Assembly: GCA_022509085.1 (NCBI GenBank)
Contig: JAFLTW010000005.1
Coordinates: 83,099-147,098 of the forward strand
Length of the DNA: 64,000 nt
Source: Muribaculaceae bacterium
Lineage (GTDB): Bacteria; Bacteroidota; Bacteroidia; Bacteroidales; Muribaculaceae
Direction: 5' to 3'
Below are positions 54,876 to 63,427 of the stretch, in pieces (the stretch's first letter is position 1; the number at the start of each line of letters is the position of its first letter). A model generated the notes under the pieces. It was not told the DNA's origin, searched no databases, and saw only the letters and a program-made list of their open reading frames with translations. The position numbers were made by a program, and so were the translations under genes.

Positions 54876-54918
54876 GTGTTAAGTCAGGTTAATTGAAAGT
54901 ATCGAGTATAGTAGAGTG

Positions 54919-54950
54919 CAAAGTTAATAATTTTTAACAAAATGTGCAAA
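54919..54950 (-). promoter_or_regulatory. Promoter of the DUF4494-yggS-MFS-tkt operon
   Basis: Minus strand TTTG (54950-54947), 20-base spacer, TAACTTTG (54926-54919), an exact match. Its -33 end lies only 17 bases from the -7 box of the divergent cyd promoter. Confidence 0.8.
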
Positions 54951-54966
54951 ATTTGAAAATTTTGGT

Positions 54967-54974
54967 TAATTTTG
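54967..54974 (+). promoter_or_regulatory. Promoter -7 box of the DUF4492-cydAB operon
   Basis: TAATTTTG (54967-54974), with TGTG at 54943-54946 as a weak -33 element 20 bases away. The ATG at 54983 is only eight bases downstream, so the transcript would have almost no leader. Confidence 0.6.
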
Positions 54975-54982
54975 CGCCTATA

Positions 54983-55225
54983 ATGGAAGATGTTAAAAAA
55001 GCCCCCATATATCGCAGGATCTGGGACCTTTATTACGACGGATTCCGCAACATGACCGTAGGGAAATCCCTATGGCTTCTCATCATAATCAAGCTCTTCG
55101 TATTCTTTGTGATAATAAAGTGGCTTTTCTTCCCCAACATATTAAAGGAGAACTACGACACCGACTCCGAGCGGGCCGGAGCAGTAAGGGAGCAGCTGAT
55201 GAGCCATGATGAACAGAAAAATTAA
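54983..55225 (+). CDS. DUF4492 family membrane protein
   Basis: 80-residue protein with one transmembrane helix (SLWLLIIIKLFVFFVIIKWL, about residues 29-48) and a charged C-terminal tail. DUF4492 proteins accompany cydAB in Bacteroidota and are likely small accessory subunits or assembly factors of cytochrome bd, like CydX elsewhere; this is inference from gene order. The open frame begins at 54944, but the promoter box at 54967-54974 lies inside that extension, so the ATG at 54983 is chosen. Confidence 0.85.
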   Translation: MEDVKKAPIYRRIWDLYYDGFRNMTVGKSLWLLIIIKLFVFFVIIKWLFFPNILKENYDTDSERAGAVREQLMSHDEQKN

Positions 55226-55240
55226 AAAGAACCGAGATAT

Positions 55241-56809
55241 ATGGAAGAAATGAATTCACTCGTTGACTGGTCGAGGTTGCAGTTTGCGATCACGGCCATC
55301 TACCATTGGCTATTCGTGCCTCTGACGCTGGGATTGTCGGTGATTGTTGCCGTAATGGAGACAATCTACTACAAGACCCGGGAGGAGAAATGGCTGGCGT
55401 GCACGAAATTCTGGATGACCCTCTTCGGCATCAACTTCGCCATCGGCGTGGCCACGGGTCTCATCCTGGAGTTTGAGTTCGGCACGAACTGGAGCAACTA
55501 TTCATGGTTTGTAGGCGACATCTTCGGAGCGCCGCTTGCCATCGAGGGAATCTTCGCCTTCTTCATCGAAGCCACATTCGTAGCCGTGATGTTTTTCGGC
55601 TGGAACAAGGTGAGCAAGGGTTTCCATCTCACGGCCACATGGCTTACGGCCTTCGGCGCCTCCCTGTCGGCCCTCTGGATCCTGGTGGCCAACGCCTGGA
55701 TGCAGTATCCCGTGGGGATGGAGTTTGACCCGGCACAGATGAGAAACGTGATGGACGACTTCTGGGCACTCTTCTCGGGAGTGGCCATCAACAAGTTCTT
55801 CCACGCCGTCTTCAGCGGATGGGCGCTGGCGGGAGTCTTCGTAATCGGCGTGAGCTGCTGGTTTCTCTACAAGAAGCGCAACGTTGAGTTTGCCATCCGC
55901 TCCATCAAGACGGGCGGTTGGGTAGGCCTCATCGGTATGCTCCTCACGATGTGGACGGGCGACGGCTCGGCCGTGGAGGTGGCACGCACGCAGCCCATGA
56001 AGCTGGCCGCCATGGAGGGGCTCTACCACGGGCAGAAAGGCCAGAGCCTCGTGGGCTTCGGCATCGTCAACCCCGAGAAAAACTGGGACGACGCAGAGGC
56101 GGAATACCTCTTCAAGTTCGACATCCCTTACGGGCTTTCCATACTTGCCCGGCATGACTATGAAGCCTTCGTGCCCGGCATCAGCGACATCGTGAAAGGC
56201 ATCAACATCAACGAGGCCGGCGACACGATCAACACCGTGAGCTACGCCGAGCGCATAGAGCGCGGCAAGCTTGCGCAGCAGGCTCTCAGAGACTATGACA
56301 CGGCGCTCAAGGCCAACGACGAGGCTGCCATGGCCGAGGCCAAACAGCGGCTGCAGCAAGACTATAAATTCTTCGGCTACGGCTACTTCGACAGTGTGGA
56401 GGAGGCCATACCGCCGGTAGGGCTCACCTTCACCATGTTCCGCATCATGGTGATCCTGGGCAGCTACTTCCTGCTCTTCATCATCGTTGCCCTCATCCTG
56501 GCCTACCGGAAGCCCGGCACCATCACGCGGCAGAAGTGGCTGCAGTGGGTGGCCATGATCTCCGTGCCCTTCATGTGGCTCTGCTCGCAGGCCGGCTGGG
56601 CCGTGGCAGAGGTGGGAAGGCAACCCTGGACCGTGCAGGATCTCCTGCCCACAAAGGCTGCCGTCTCGGCCGTGTCGTCTTCCTCGGTCATCATCACGTT
56701 CTGGATGTTCTGCCTTATCTTCACGGCGCTCCTCATAGCAGAGGTGAGCATCATGGTGAAGACCACGATGAAGGAATCGAAGAAAAACCTTGAAATAGAC
56801 AACCATTAA
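55241..56809 (+). CDS. cydA: Cytochrome bd ubiquinol/menaquinol oxidase subunit I
   Basis: 522-residue integral membrane subunit with about nine transmembrane helices, carrying hemes b558, b595 and d. His22 in RLQFAITAIYHWLFVP is the conserved heme ligand; GVATGLILEFEFGTNWSNYS and the GRQPWTVQDLLPT motif are diagnostic. The quinol-binding Q loop (about residues 250-380) holds an insertion with the KGININEAGDTINTVSYAER region, typical of Bacteroidota. It allows growth at nanomolar oxygen. Confidence 0.96.
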   Translation: MEEMNSLVDWSRLQFAITAIYHWLFVPLTLGLSVIVAVMETIYYKTREEKWLACTKFWMTLFGINFAIGVATGLILEFEFGTNWSNYSWFVGDIFGAPLAIEGIFAFFIEATFVAVMFFGWNKVSKGFHLTATWLTAFGASLSALWILVANAWMQYPVGMEFDPAQMRNVMDDFWALFSGVAINKFFHAVFSGWALAGVFVIGVSCWFLYKKRNVEFAIRSIKTGGWVGLIGMLLTMWTGDGSAVEVARTQPMKLAAMEGLYHGQKGQSLVGFGIVNPEKNWDDAEAEYLFKFDIPYGLSILARHDYEAFVPGISDIVKGININEAGDTINTVSYAERIERGKLAQQALRDYDTALKANDEAAMAEAKQRLQQDYKFFGYGYFDSVEEAIPPVGLTFTMFRIMVILGSYFLLFIIVALILAYRKPGTITRQKWLQWVAMISVPFMWLCSQAGWAVAEVGRQPWTVQDLLPTKAAVSAVSSSSVIITFWMFCLIFTALLIAEVSIMVKTTMKESKKNLEIDNH

Positions 56810-56824
56810 ATCAGCGAATGCCAT

Positions 56825-57973
56825 ATGACACTTGAATATTTACAGAATTACTGGTGGGTAATAGTATCCGTCCTGGGCGGCATACTGGTGTTCCTACTGT
56901 TTGTACAGGGTGGCCAGACGATGCTGCTGGGCGCCAAGAGCGAGCAGCAACGTTCGCTGATAGTTAACTCGATAGGCAGGAAATGGGAGCTGACGTTCAC
57001 CACGCTCGTGCTGTTTGGAGGTGCCCTCTTCGCGTCGTTTCCCCTTTTCTATTCCACGAGCTTCGGCGGAGCCTACTGGCTCTGGATCCTGATTCTCTTC
57101 AGCTTCATCATCCAGGCGGTAAGCTATGAATACCGCGATAAACCGGGCAATGTGTTCGGGCGTGGCACCTACGACACCTTCCTCTTCATCAACGGCAGCG
57201 TAGGCTGCATCCTTCTGGGTGTGGCTGTGGCCATGTTCTTCTTCGGCGCCGACTTCGCCGTTGAGCGTCAGAATCTCACAGATGTCACCCAGCCGGTAAT
57301 CTCCAAATGGGCCCCCACACACGGTTTTGAGGCCATCTTCAACTGGCAGAACCTTCTGCTGGGAGTGGCCGTGCTCTTCCTGGCCCGCATGCTCGGCTGC
57401 ATGTATATGATCAACAACATCGACGACGACGAACTCGTGGCGCAGCTGCGCGTGAAGTGTCTCACCAACGCCGGCGTGTTCCTGATGTTCTTCCTCTGGT
57501 TTATGGCCATGCTCTGGACGGCCACGGGCTATACAGTGGTAGAGGCCTCCCCCACCGCCATCACCGTGGCAGAGGAAGACTTCAAGTATTTCCACAACAT
57601 GACCCACGGATGGTGGATAGGCATGACCTTCCTTATCGGCGTGCTGCTCGTGCTCTTTGCCATCTACAGGTGCTGCTTCGTGAAGGGATCGAGAAACGCC
57701 ATATGGTTCGGCGGACTGGGCACGGCGCTGACGGTGATCTCACTCTTCTGGGCCGCGGGATTCATGGACACTCCCTTCTATCCTTCGCTGCAGGATCCCA
57801 ACTACTCCCTCTCCATACGCAACGCCTCCTCCTCAGAGTTCACTCTGATTGCGATGAGCTACGTCTCAATCGGCGTACCGTTTGTGATTGCCTATATCTT
57901 CTATGTGTGGAGGGCGATGGACAAGAAGAAGCTCACCGCTCAGGAGCTCGAGACCACGACCCACAAGTATTAA
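56825..57973 (+). CDS. cydB: Cytochrome bd oxidase subunit II
   Basis: 382-residue membrane subunit with eight or nine helices. The start YLQNYWWVIVSVLGGILVFL followed by LFVQGGQTML is the CydB signature, and WELTFTTLVLFGGALFASFP follows. It starts 15 bases after cydA and supports assembly of the oxidase. Confidence 0.95.
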   Translation: MTLEYLQNYWWVIVSVLGGILVFLLFVQGGQTMLLGAKSEQQRSLIVNSIGRKWELTFTTLVLFGGALFASFPLFYSTSFGGAYWLWILILFSFIIQAVSYEYRDKPGNVFGRGTYDTFLFINGSVGCILLGVAVAMFFFGADFAVERQNLTDVTQPVISKWAPTHGFEAIFNWQNLLLGVAVLFLARMLGCMYMINNIDDDELVAQLRVKCLTNAGVFLMFFLWFMAMLWTATGYTVVEASPTAITVAEEDFKYFHNMTHGWWIGMTFLIGVLLVLFAIYRCCFVKGSRNAIWFGGLGTALTVISLFWAAGFMDTPFYPSLQDPNYSLSIRNASSSEFTLIAMSYVSIGVPFVIAYIFYVWRAMDKKKLTAQELETTTHKY

Positions 57974-57976
57974 GCG

Positions 57977-58558
57977 GTGGCGGCATCAGGGAGAAAGATC
58001 TATTGGGAACTGTTTGCCACCTTCTTCAAGATAGGCGCCTTCACCTTCGGAGGCGGATGGGCCATGATCTCGATTATCGAGAGGGAGATAGTAGACAAAC
58101 ACCAATGGATTGAACGCAACGATTTCCTCGACCTTTTGGCTGTATCCCAGGCTTTGCCCGGGATACTTGCCGTAAATATAGCCACCTCTACGGGCGACAA
58201 GATAAGGGGAGTGTGGGGTAGCATCGTGGCCGCGGCAGGCACGATCATGCCATCTTTCCTGCTCATTCTGCTTATCGCCATTTTCCTGACGCCGGACATC
58301 ATCAAAAACAATGTGGTGATCTCCTCCATATTCATGGGAATCAGGCCGGCGGTGGTGGCGCTGATCGTGGCGCCTGTCATCACCTCGGCCAAGGCTGCCA
58401 AACTCACCCTAAAGACCTTCTGGATCCCGGTGGTGGTGGCAGCTATGATCTCTCTCGACTTCGGCTGGCCCTCCAATCCGATCCTCTATATCGTATTGGG
58501 AGCCGCGGGGGGTCTGTTATGGTGGAAACTTCGCAATAAAACCAAGGAGACGAGCTAA
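57977..58558 (+). CDS. Chromate transporter family protein, first half
   Basis: 193-residue membrane protein, one of a pair of short-chain ChrA homologues. FFKIGAFTFGGGWAMISIIE followed by REIV is the family signature; five or six transmembrane helices. The start is GTG at 57977, three bases after the cydB stop. Two half-size subunits encoded by adjacent genes together equal a full-length ChrA. Chromate efflux or another oxyanion is possible; physiological substrate unknown. Confidence 0.88.
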   Translation: MAASGRKIYWELFATFFKIGAFTFGGGWAMISIIEREIVDKHQWIERNDFLDLLAVSQALPGILAVNIATSTGDKIRGVWGSIVAAAGTIMPSFLLILLIAIFLTPDIIKNNVVISSIFMGIRPAVVALIVAPVITSAKAAKLTLKTFWIPVVVAAMISLDFGWPSNPILYIVLGAAGGLLWWKLRNKTKETS

Positions 58559-59176
58559 ATGGGCATCTACGGACAATTGATTTGGGCCTACATTAAAATC
58601 GGAATCTTCGGTTTCGGCGGAGGGTATGCCATGCTCTCGCTTGTGGAGAAGGCAGTGGTGACGCCAGGCTGGATTTCGGAGACAATGTTTACCGACATCG
58701 TGGCCATTTCGCAAATGACGCCGGGACCCATCGGCATCAATTCCGCCACCTACATAGGCTATGTGGCTCCGGGCAGCGTCGACCCGTTGCTTCAGGGTGT
58801 ATGGTGGGGCATTCTGGGGTCGGTGCTGGCCACTCTTGCCGTAGTGATTCCCTCGTTTGTTCTGGTGCTCAACACCTCCCACTTTATCCGCAAACACAAT
58901 GAGAGCGGAGTAATCAAGGCCATTTTTTCGGGTTTGCGGCCGGTGGTTGTAGGGCTGATTGCCTCGGCTGCCATAATGCTGATGAACGCCGCCAATTTCA
59001 ATCCGCAGGGAGTGGGCTGGCAGTTGGCCATCAACATAGCAATCTCCGTAATTGCCTTCTGTCTCGTCTTCTTCCCCATCCCCTTTCGGGGTAAAAAAGT
59101 AAAACTTCATCCCATATTTGTGATTATTCTTGCTGGAATTGCCGGCTTTCTGATCTATGGACTGCCAAAACTTTGA
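58559..59176 (+). CDS. Chromate transporter family protein, second half
   Basis: 205-residue partner of the preceding gene, starting immediately after its stop codon. AYIKIGIFGFGGGYAMLSLV and the ISQMTPGPIGINSATYIGY stretch are the ChrA motif pair. The end of the gene overlaps folC by 20 bases, so expression of folC is tied to this membrane operon. Confidence 0.88.
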   Translation: MGIYGQLIWAYIKIGIFGFGGGYAMLSLVEKAVVTPGWISETMFTDIVAISQMTPGPIGINSATYIGYVAPGSVDPLLQGVWWGILGSVLATLAVVIPSFVLVLNTSHFIRKHNESGVIKAIFSGLRPVVVGLIASAAIMLMNAANFNPQGVGWQLAINIAISVIAFCLVFFPIPFRGKKVKLHPIFVIILAGIAGFLIYGLPKL

Positions 59177-60458
59177 TACCGAATACCGGAAGAGCCTCGA
59201 CTGGCTTTACTCCCAATTGCCCATGTTTTCGAGAGTGGGAGCCGCAGCCTACAAACCAGGGCTCGACAATACTCTCAGGCTCGACGACATATATGGGCAT
59301 CCTCACAGAGGCTTCAAGACCATCCACATAGCCGGCACCAACGGCAAAGGGTCTTCCTCACATATGATTGCAGCGGCCCTGCAGGCACAGGGATATAAGA
59401 CAGGGCTTTACACCTCTCCTCACCTCGTGGACTTCCGCGAGAGGATGAGGATCAACGGGGAAATGATTCCCAGGGAAAGAGTCGCGGAGTTTGTCGAAGA
59501 CTGGAGGAAACGGAAGAGCGACCTCAGGCCATCGTTTTTCGAGCTCACAATGATGATGGCTTTCGACTGGTTTAACCGCGAGAAGGTAGACTATGCCGTG
59601 ATAGAGGTTGGCATGGGGGGCCGGCTCGACTCCACCAACATCATCAGCCCGGAGGTCTGTGTGATCACCAACATATCGTTTGACCACACCCAGTTTCTCG
59701 GCAATACTCTTGAGGAGATAGCCGCGGAGAAAGCCGGAATCATGAAGCCGGGAGTGCCGGTGGTAATCGGTGAGGCCGAAGGAAGCATACGCACGGTTTT
59801 TGAGGAAAAGGCCAAAGAATCCGGCGCCTCCATCTATTTTGCCGATGAATACGGCGGCATCAAGGCTATGGAGCGCAGCGAAGGGAAGTGGAATTGCACG
59901 CTCTCCGACGGTGAGGTTATCCGCGTTCCCCTGGCCGGCTCGTACCAGAAGAAAAACATCCGCACCGTTCTCTGCGCCCTGAGCGTAATGAAGAAAAGGG
60001 ACATTGAGTTGGATGAAGCCAACATCAAGGAGGGGCTGGAAAACGTTGCAAAACTGACGGGGCTGCGCGGACGTTGGGAACAACGGAGCGAGAATCCCAC
60101 GGTGGTTTGCGATACGGGCCACAACGTTGCCGGCCTCAGTGACAATATGCGCACTCTTCGTGAGGTATACGGCAACAGAAAGGTAAAATTTGTCGTCGGC
60201 TTTGTCTACGACAAGGATATAAGCCATATCGTCGAACTTTTTCCTTCCGATGCCAGGTATTATTTCACGCAGGCATCCATTCCCCGGGCTCTGGCTGCCG
60301 GGAAGGTAGCTGAACATTTCAAAGGTCGCGGTATATGCGGGGAGGTGATTCCAGATGTGAAGGAAGCTGTGAGGGCTGCATTTAATGATGCATCTCCGGA
60401 TGATGTGATCTATGTGGGAGGGTCTACCTTCGTGGTGGCCGATTTCCTTGCGGAATAA
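59157..60458 (+). CDS. folC: Folylpolyglutamate synthase / dihydrofolate synthase
   Basis: 433-residue Mur-ligase-type enzyme adding glutamate to dihydropteroate and folates. HIAGTNGKGSSSHMIAAAL (residues 58-76) is the P-loop; EVGMGGRLDSTN and ITNISFDHTQFLG hold the metal and ATP residues. The start ATG at 59157 lies inside the previous gene; the N-terminus MDCQNFDTEYRKSLDWLYSQ is family-like, so the 20-base overlap seems genuine. A terminator follows. Confidence 0.95.
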   Translation: MDCQNFDTEYRKSLDWLYSQLPMFSRVGAAAYKPGLDNTLRLDDIYGHPHRGFKTIHIAGTNGKGSSSHMIAAALQAQGYKTGLYTSPHLVDFRERMRINGEMIPRERVAEFVEDWRKRKSDLRPSFFELTMMMAFDWFNREKVDYAVIEVGMGGRLDSTNIISPEVCVITNISFDHTQFLGNTLEEIAAEKAGIMKPGVPVVIGEAEGSIRTVFEEKAKESGASIYFADEYGGIKAMERSEGKWNCTLSDGEVIRVPLAGSYQKKNIRTVLCALSVMKKRDIELDEANIKEGLENVAKLTGLRGRWEQRSENPTVVCDTGHNVAGLSDNMRTLREVYGNRKVKFVVGFVYDKDISHIVELFPSDARYYFTQASIPRALAAGKVAEHFKGRGICGEVIPDVKEAVRAAFNDASPDDVIYVGGSTFVVADFLAE

Positions 60459-60474
60459 GTTTTAAAATAAAGAC

Positions 60475-60510
60475 CGGAGGCAAGATTTCACATCCTGCCT
60501 CCGTTGCTTT
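60475..60510 (+). terminator. Terminator after folC
   Basis: CGGAGGCA (60475-60482) and TGCCTCCG (60496-60503) with a 13-base loop, followed by TTGCTTTTTTC. It ends the DUF4492-cydAB-chr-folC unit. Confidence 0.8.
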
Positions 60511-60544
60511 TTTCTTCATTATCTTTGTCTTGGAGAATCCGTAG

Positions 60545-62179
60545 TTATTCCGGGTGTGTCTCTTCTGAGACACGGTTTTTAATGCGCGTACGGTTTTTCG
60601 TTCCGCTGCTGCTCATGTCAGACTCCTCCTTAAGGTCAATCTCCTTTCCGGCGGTGTCGACAACGCGATATTGCAGATAGGCCAGACTCTGGTCGGCAAT
60701 CACTTTGAAGCCTCTCCCATACTTCTTTCTCCAGTTGAAGTAGAGAGAAAAGAGGCCTTTCTTTAGATATGCCTCCACAAAGGGATGCACGTACATATTG
60801 AATCTTTTGATGTTCAGCCCGTTTACGAGATAGTCGATTTTCTCCTCAAGTTTGTCGGTGAAGAGCAGCGACGGCTGTATCTCACCTTTGCCGAAACAGG
60901 AGGGGCATGCCTCTGCCGTTACGACATCCATAGCCGGGCGCACCCTCTGGCGGGTGATCTGCATGAGGCCGAATTTGCTCAGGGGGAGTATGTTGTGGCG
61001 TGCACGGTCGTTGGCCATCACCTCGCGCATATGCTCGTAGAGGGTGTTGCGGTGCTCGCCTTTGCTCATGTCGATGAAGTCGATCACGATGATGCCTCCC
61101 ATGTCTCTGAGGCGCAGTTGCCGTGCTATCTCGTCGGCTGCTCGGAGGTTAACCTCCAGCGCGTTCGTCTCCTGGTCAACGCCCTGTTTGCTGCGGTTGC
61201 CGGAGTTGACGTCTATCACATGTAGAGCCTCCGTATGCTCAATGATGATGTAAGCCCCGCTTTTGAACGACACCGTCTTTCCGAAACTGCTCTTTATCTG
61301 CTTAGTGATGTTGAAATGATCGAAGATCGGTGTGTCTTTGGCGTAGAGTTTCACTACGTCTTTGTTTTCCGGAGCGATGAGCGACACATAGTTCTGAATC
61401 TGTGTGAAGGTCTCTGCATCGTTCACGTAGATGTTTTCAAAATTGGGGGTAAAGAGGTCTCGGATCACCCCCACGGCGCGTGATTCCTCTTCATGGATAA
61501 GCGAGGGGGGAGTGTTGCGCTGGAGCTTCTGCAGGGTGTCTTCCCAGCATTTCGTCAGCGTGCGCATCTCGTTGTTGAGTTCGGCCACTTTTTTGTTTTC
61601 GGCCGATGTGCGCACAATCACTCCGAATCCTTTGGGTTTGATGCTTCCTATAAGCTGGCGCAGCCTTATCTTCTCTTCGGTGCTTTTTATTTTGGAGGAG
61701 ATTGAAATCTTGTCGGAGAAGGGGATCAGCACCATATAGCGGCCGGTGAATGATAATTCTGTGGTGAGACGCGGCCCCTTCGACGATATGGGCTCCTTTA
61801 CTATCTGCACCAGCAGCTGCATCCCCGGCGACAGAAGGTCGGAGATATGCCCGTCTTTGGGTATGTCGTCAAGCTTCGGAGTTCTGGAGATGAGCGGGAT
61901 TTTCCGTTTGTCTTTCTCGGCTTCCTTAAGGAGTGAGAGGTAGGTGGAAAACTGCGGTCCGAGGTCAAGATAATGAAGAAAAGCGTCTTTTTCGTAGCCA
62001 ACGTCTACAAACGCAGCGTTGAGCCCCGGCATCACTTTTTTCACCTTCGCAAGGTAGATATCGCCCACGGCGTAAGCCTGGTTGCGGTTTTCCTTTTGAA
62101 GCGAGACAAGGCGCGAGTCTTCGAGGAGAGCTATCGAGATCTCCTTCTGCTGCACATCTACTACAAGTTCGCTTTTCAT
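60545..62179 (-). CDS. rng: Ribonuclease G
   Basis: 544-residue endoribonuclease of the RNase E/G family, acting in rRNA 5'-end maturation and mRNA decay. An N-terminal S1 domain (NQAYAVGDIYLAKVKKVMPG and AAFVDVGYEKDAFLHY), the catalytic aspartate region GGIIVIDFIDMS, TRQRVRPAMD and the zinc-link CPSCFGKGEI are present; no long RNase E scaffold is attached. The frame runs to 62224, but the ATG at 62179 gives the family start MKSELVVDVQQKE. Confidence 0.94.
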   Translation of the reverse strand: MKSELVVDVQQKEISIALLEDSRLVSLQKENRNQAYAVGDIYLAKVKKVMPGLNAAFVDVGYEKDAFLHYLDLGPQFSTYLSLLKEAEKDKRKIPLISRTPKLDDIPKDGHISDLLSPGMQLLVQIVKEPISSKGPRLTTELSFTGRYMVLIPFSDKISISSKIKSTEEKIRLRQLIGSIKPKGFGVIVRTSAENKKVAELNNEMRTLTKCWEDTLQKLQRNTPPSLIHEEESRAVGVIRDLFTPNFENIYVNDAETFTQIQNYVSLIAPENKDVVKLYAKDTPIFDHFNITKQIKSSFGKTVSFKSGAYIIIEHTEALHVIDVNSGNRSKQGVDQETNALEVNLRAADEIARQLRLRDMGGIIVIDFIDMSKGEHRNTLYEHMREVMANDRARHNILPLSKFGLMQITRQRVRPAMDVVTAEACPSCFGKGEIQPSLLFTDKLEEKIDYLVNGLNIKRFNMYVHPFVEAYLKKGLFSLYFNWRKKYGRGFKVIADQSLAYLQYRVVDTAGKEIDLKEESDMSSSGTKNRTRIKNRVSEETHPE

Positions 62180-62194
62180 AAATAAACAGATAGT

Positions 62195-62253
62195 GACTAA
62201 AAAAAGAGAGGGTGTTGGAGCCAAAGAGCCTACGGCTCACCACACCAACACCC
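62195..62253 (-). terminator. Terminator downstream of the HU/small-peptide genes
   Basis: Outer stem CCAACACCC (62245-62253) with GGGTGTTGG (62210-62218), enclosing GAGCC-TAC-GGCTC (62226-62238). Reading on the minus strand it is followed by a T-rich run (TCTCTTTTTTTAG). It separates the upstream genes from rng. Confidence 0.75.
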
Positions 62254-62274
62254 TATATATTCCTTTATTGAAGA

Positions 62275-62364
62275 TTATTTCTTCTTATGACGATTCTTTC
62301 TGAGTCTTTTTTTACGCTTGTGGGTTGCCATCTTGTGGCCTTTTCTTTTCTTTCCGCTAGGCAT
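62275..62364 (-). CDS. 29-residue highly basic peptide
   Basis: ATG at 62364, TAA at 62277-62275. Translation starts MPSGKKRKGHKMATHKRKKR and ends LRKNRHKKK: 18 of 29 residues are Lys, Arg or His counted by eye. It lies 34 bases after the HU-type gene on the same strand and before a terminator, so they are probably co-transcribed. Codons are clean and the start and stop are well defined. The composition points to RNA or ribosome binding; similar short Lys/Arg-rich peptides are found in Bacteroidota genomes, but I cannot assign a function. Confidence 0.7.
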   Translation of the reverse strand: MPSGKKRKGHKMATHKRKKRLRKNRHKKK

Positions 62365-62398
62365 GATCTGTCTGATTTATAGATTTATAGATTAATGA

Positions 62399-62683
62399 TT
62401 ATTTTACTTCTTTCTTCACCTGGTCCAGGAAAACACGGCTCGGCTTGAAGGAGGGCACTGTATGGGCCGGGATCTTAAGGGATGTGTTCTTCGAGATATT
62501 ACGTGCAGTTTTCTCTTTGCGCACCTTCACTACGAAGCTGCCGAAGCCGCGGAGATACACGTTGTTGCCTTCAGCCATTTTGTCTTTAACGACTTCCATG
62601 AACTTTTCAATCGTCTGGAGTACAGCGGCTTTTTCGAGGCCGGTGCTGCGAGCGATTTCGTTTACGATATCTGCTTTAGTCAT
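62399..62683 (-). CDS. HU/IHF-family DNA-binding protein
   Basis: 94-residue nucleoid protein: MTKADIVNEIARSTGLEKAA at the N-terminus, LRGFGSFVVKVRKEKTARNI (the beta-arm base) and KIPAHTVPSFKPSRVF near the end. In place of the usual NPRTG arm tip it has NISKNT, so it is a Bacteroidota HU variant. It bends DNA as a homo- or heterodimer. Confidence 0.93.
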   Translation of the reverse strand: MTKADIVNEIARSTGLEKAAVLQTIEKFMEVVKDKMAEGNNVYLRGFGSFVVKVRKEKTARNISKNTSLKIPAHTVPSFKPSRVFLDQVKKEVK

Positions 62684-62770
62684 TGTTTGGGTATGTTATA
62701 TTTTATATGATATTGATTGAGTTTCTTGGATTCCGGCTCCAGCCTTCAGCTTTCTGCCGGTTTCAGAGTG

Positions 62771-62800
62771 CAAATTTCGTAATTATTTTTGAATTACAAA
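62771..62800 (-). promoter_or_regulatory. Possible promoter of the HU-type gene
   Basis: Minus strand TTTG (62800-62797), 18-base spacer, GAAATTTG (62778-62771). The -7 box has one mismatch to TAnnTTTG and the spacer is short by one, so this is tentative. Confidence 0.4.
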
Positions 62801-62839
62801 CAATTAAATGCAAAAAAAATACACAGCACCCTGTAAAAT

Positions 62840-63427
62840 TTATCTTATCCTGGCTCCTTTGTCGGTCAGCAGGAGATTAATCCGTTGCTCGTCGGAGAGA
62901 GGCACGGAAAACGTGAGACTGCAAATGTTGTCGAAATCACGCGACAAAATTTCCAGATCTTCTCCCTTCAGCACACGCATAATGCCGTCCATATATTCAT
63001 AGTCGAATTCTATGGCCACTGTCGTCATCTCCTTGCATTCCTTCACTCCGGCGTCGTCGAGGGCGAGCCTTGCCGCCTCCTTATATGCCGTTATGAGACC
63101 CGACGTGCCAAGCTTGATGCCTCCGAAATAGCGCACCACCACCACGAGGACATCCGTCAGACCTTTGCTGTTGATCTGCCCCAGAATCGGTTTGCCGGCT
63201 GTGCCGGATGGTTCGCCGTTGTCGTTCAGTTGCCACTGCTCGCGTTTGGCACCGAGCATATAGGCCCAGCAAACGTGGCGCGAGTCGTGATACCTGTTCT
63301 GATACTCCTTTATCCTTGAAGCGGCCTCCTCAGGGGTGGCCACATGCATGGCGAAAGCCAGGAAGCGGCTCATCTTCTCGCGGACAAGCCCCTCCCCTTC
63401 TTTCGATATCGTAAGGAAATCAGCCAA
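62840..63427 (-). CDS. yigZ: YigZ/IMPACT family protein
   Basis: 195-residue protein of the UPF0029/YigZ family. The N-terminal domain has SRFLAFAMHVATPEEAASRI, HVCWAYMLG, DNGEPSGTAGKPIL and VVVVRYFGGIKLGTSGLI, all diagnostic; a small C-terminal domain follows. The start is a TTG at 63427 that overlaps the stop of the DJ-1 gene by eight bases; an ATG at 63373 would drop the conserved FLTISKEGEGLVREK segment, so TTG is preferred. Biochemical role in bacteria is not settled. Confidence 0.9.
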   Translation of the reverse strand: MADFLTISKEGEGLVREKMSRFLAFAMHVATPEEAASRIKEYQNRYHDSRHVCWAYMLGAKREQWQLNDNGEPSGTAGKPILGQINSKGLTDVLVVVVRYFGGIKLGTSGLITAYKEAARLALDDAGVKECKEMTTVAIEFDYEYMDGIMRVLKGEDLEILSRDFDNICSLTFSVPLSDEQRINLLLTDKGARIR

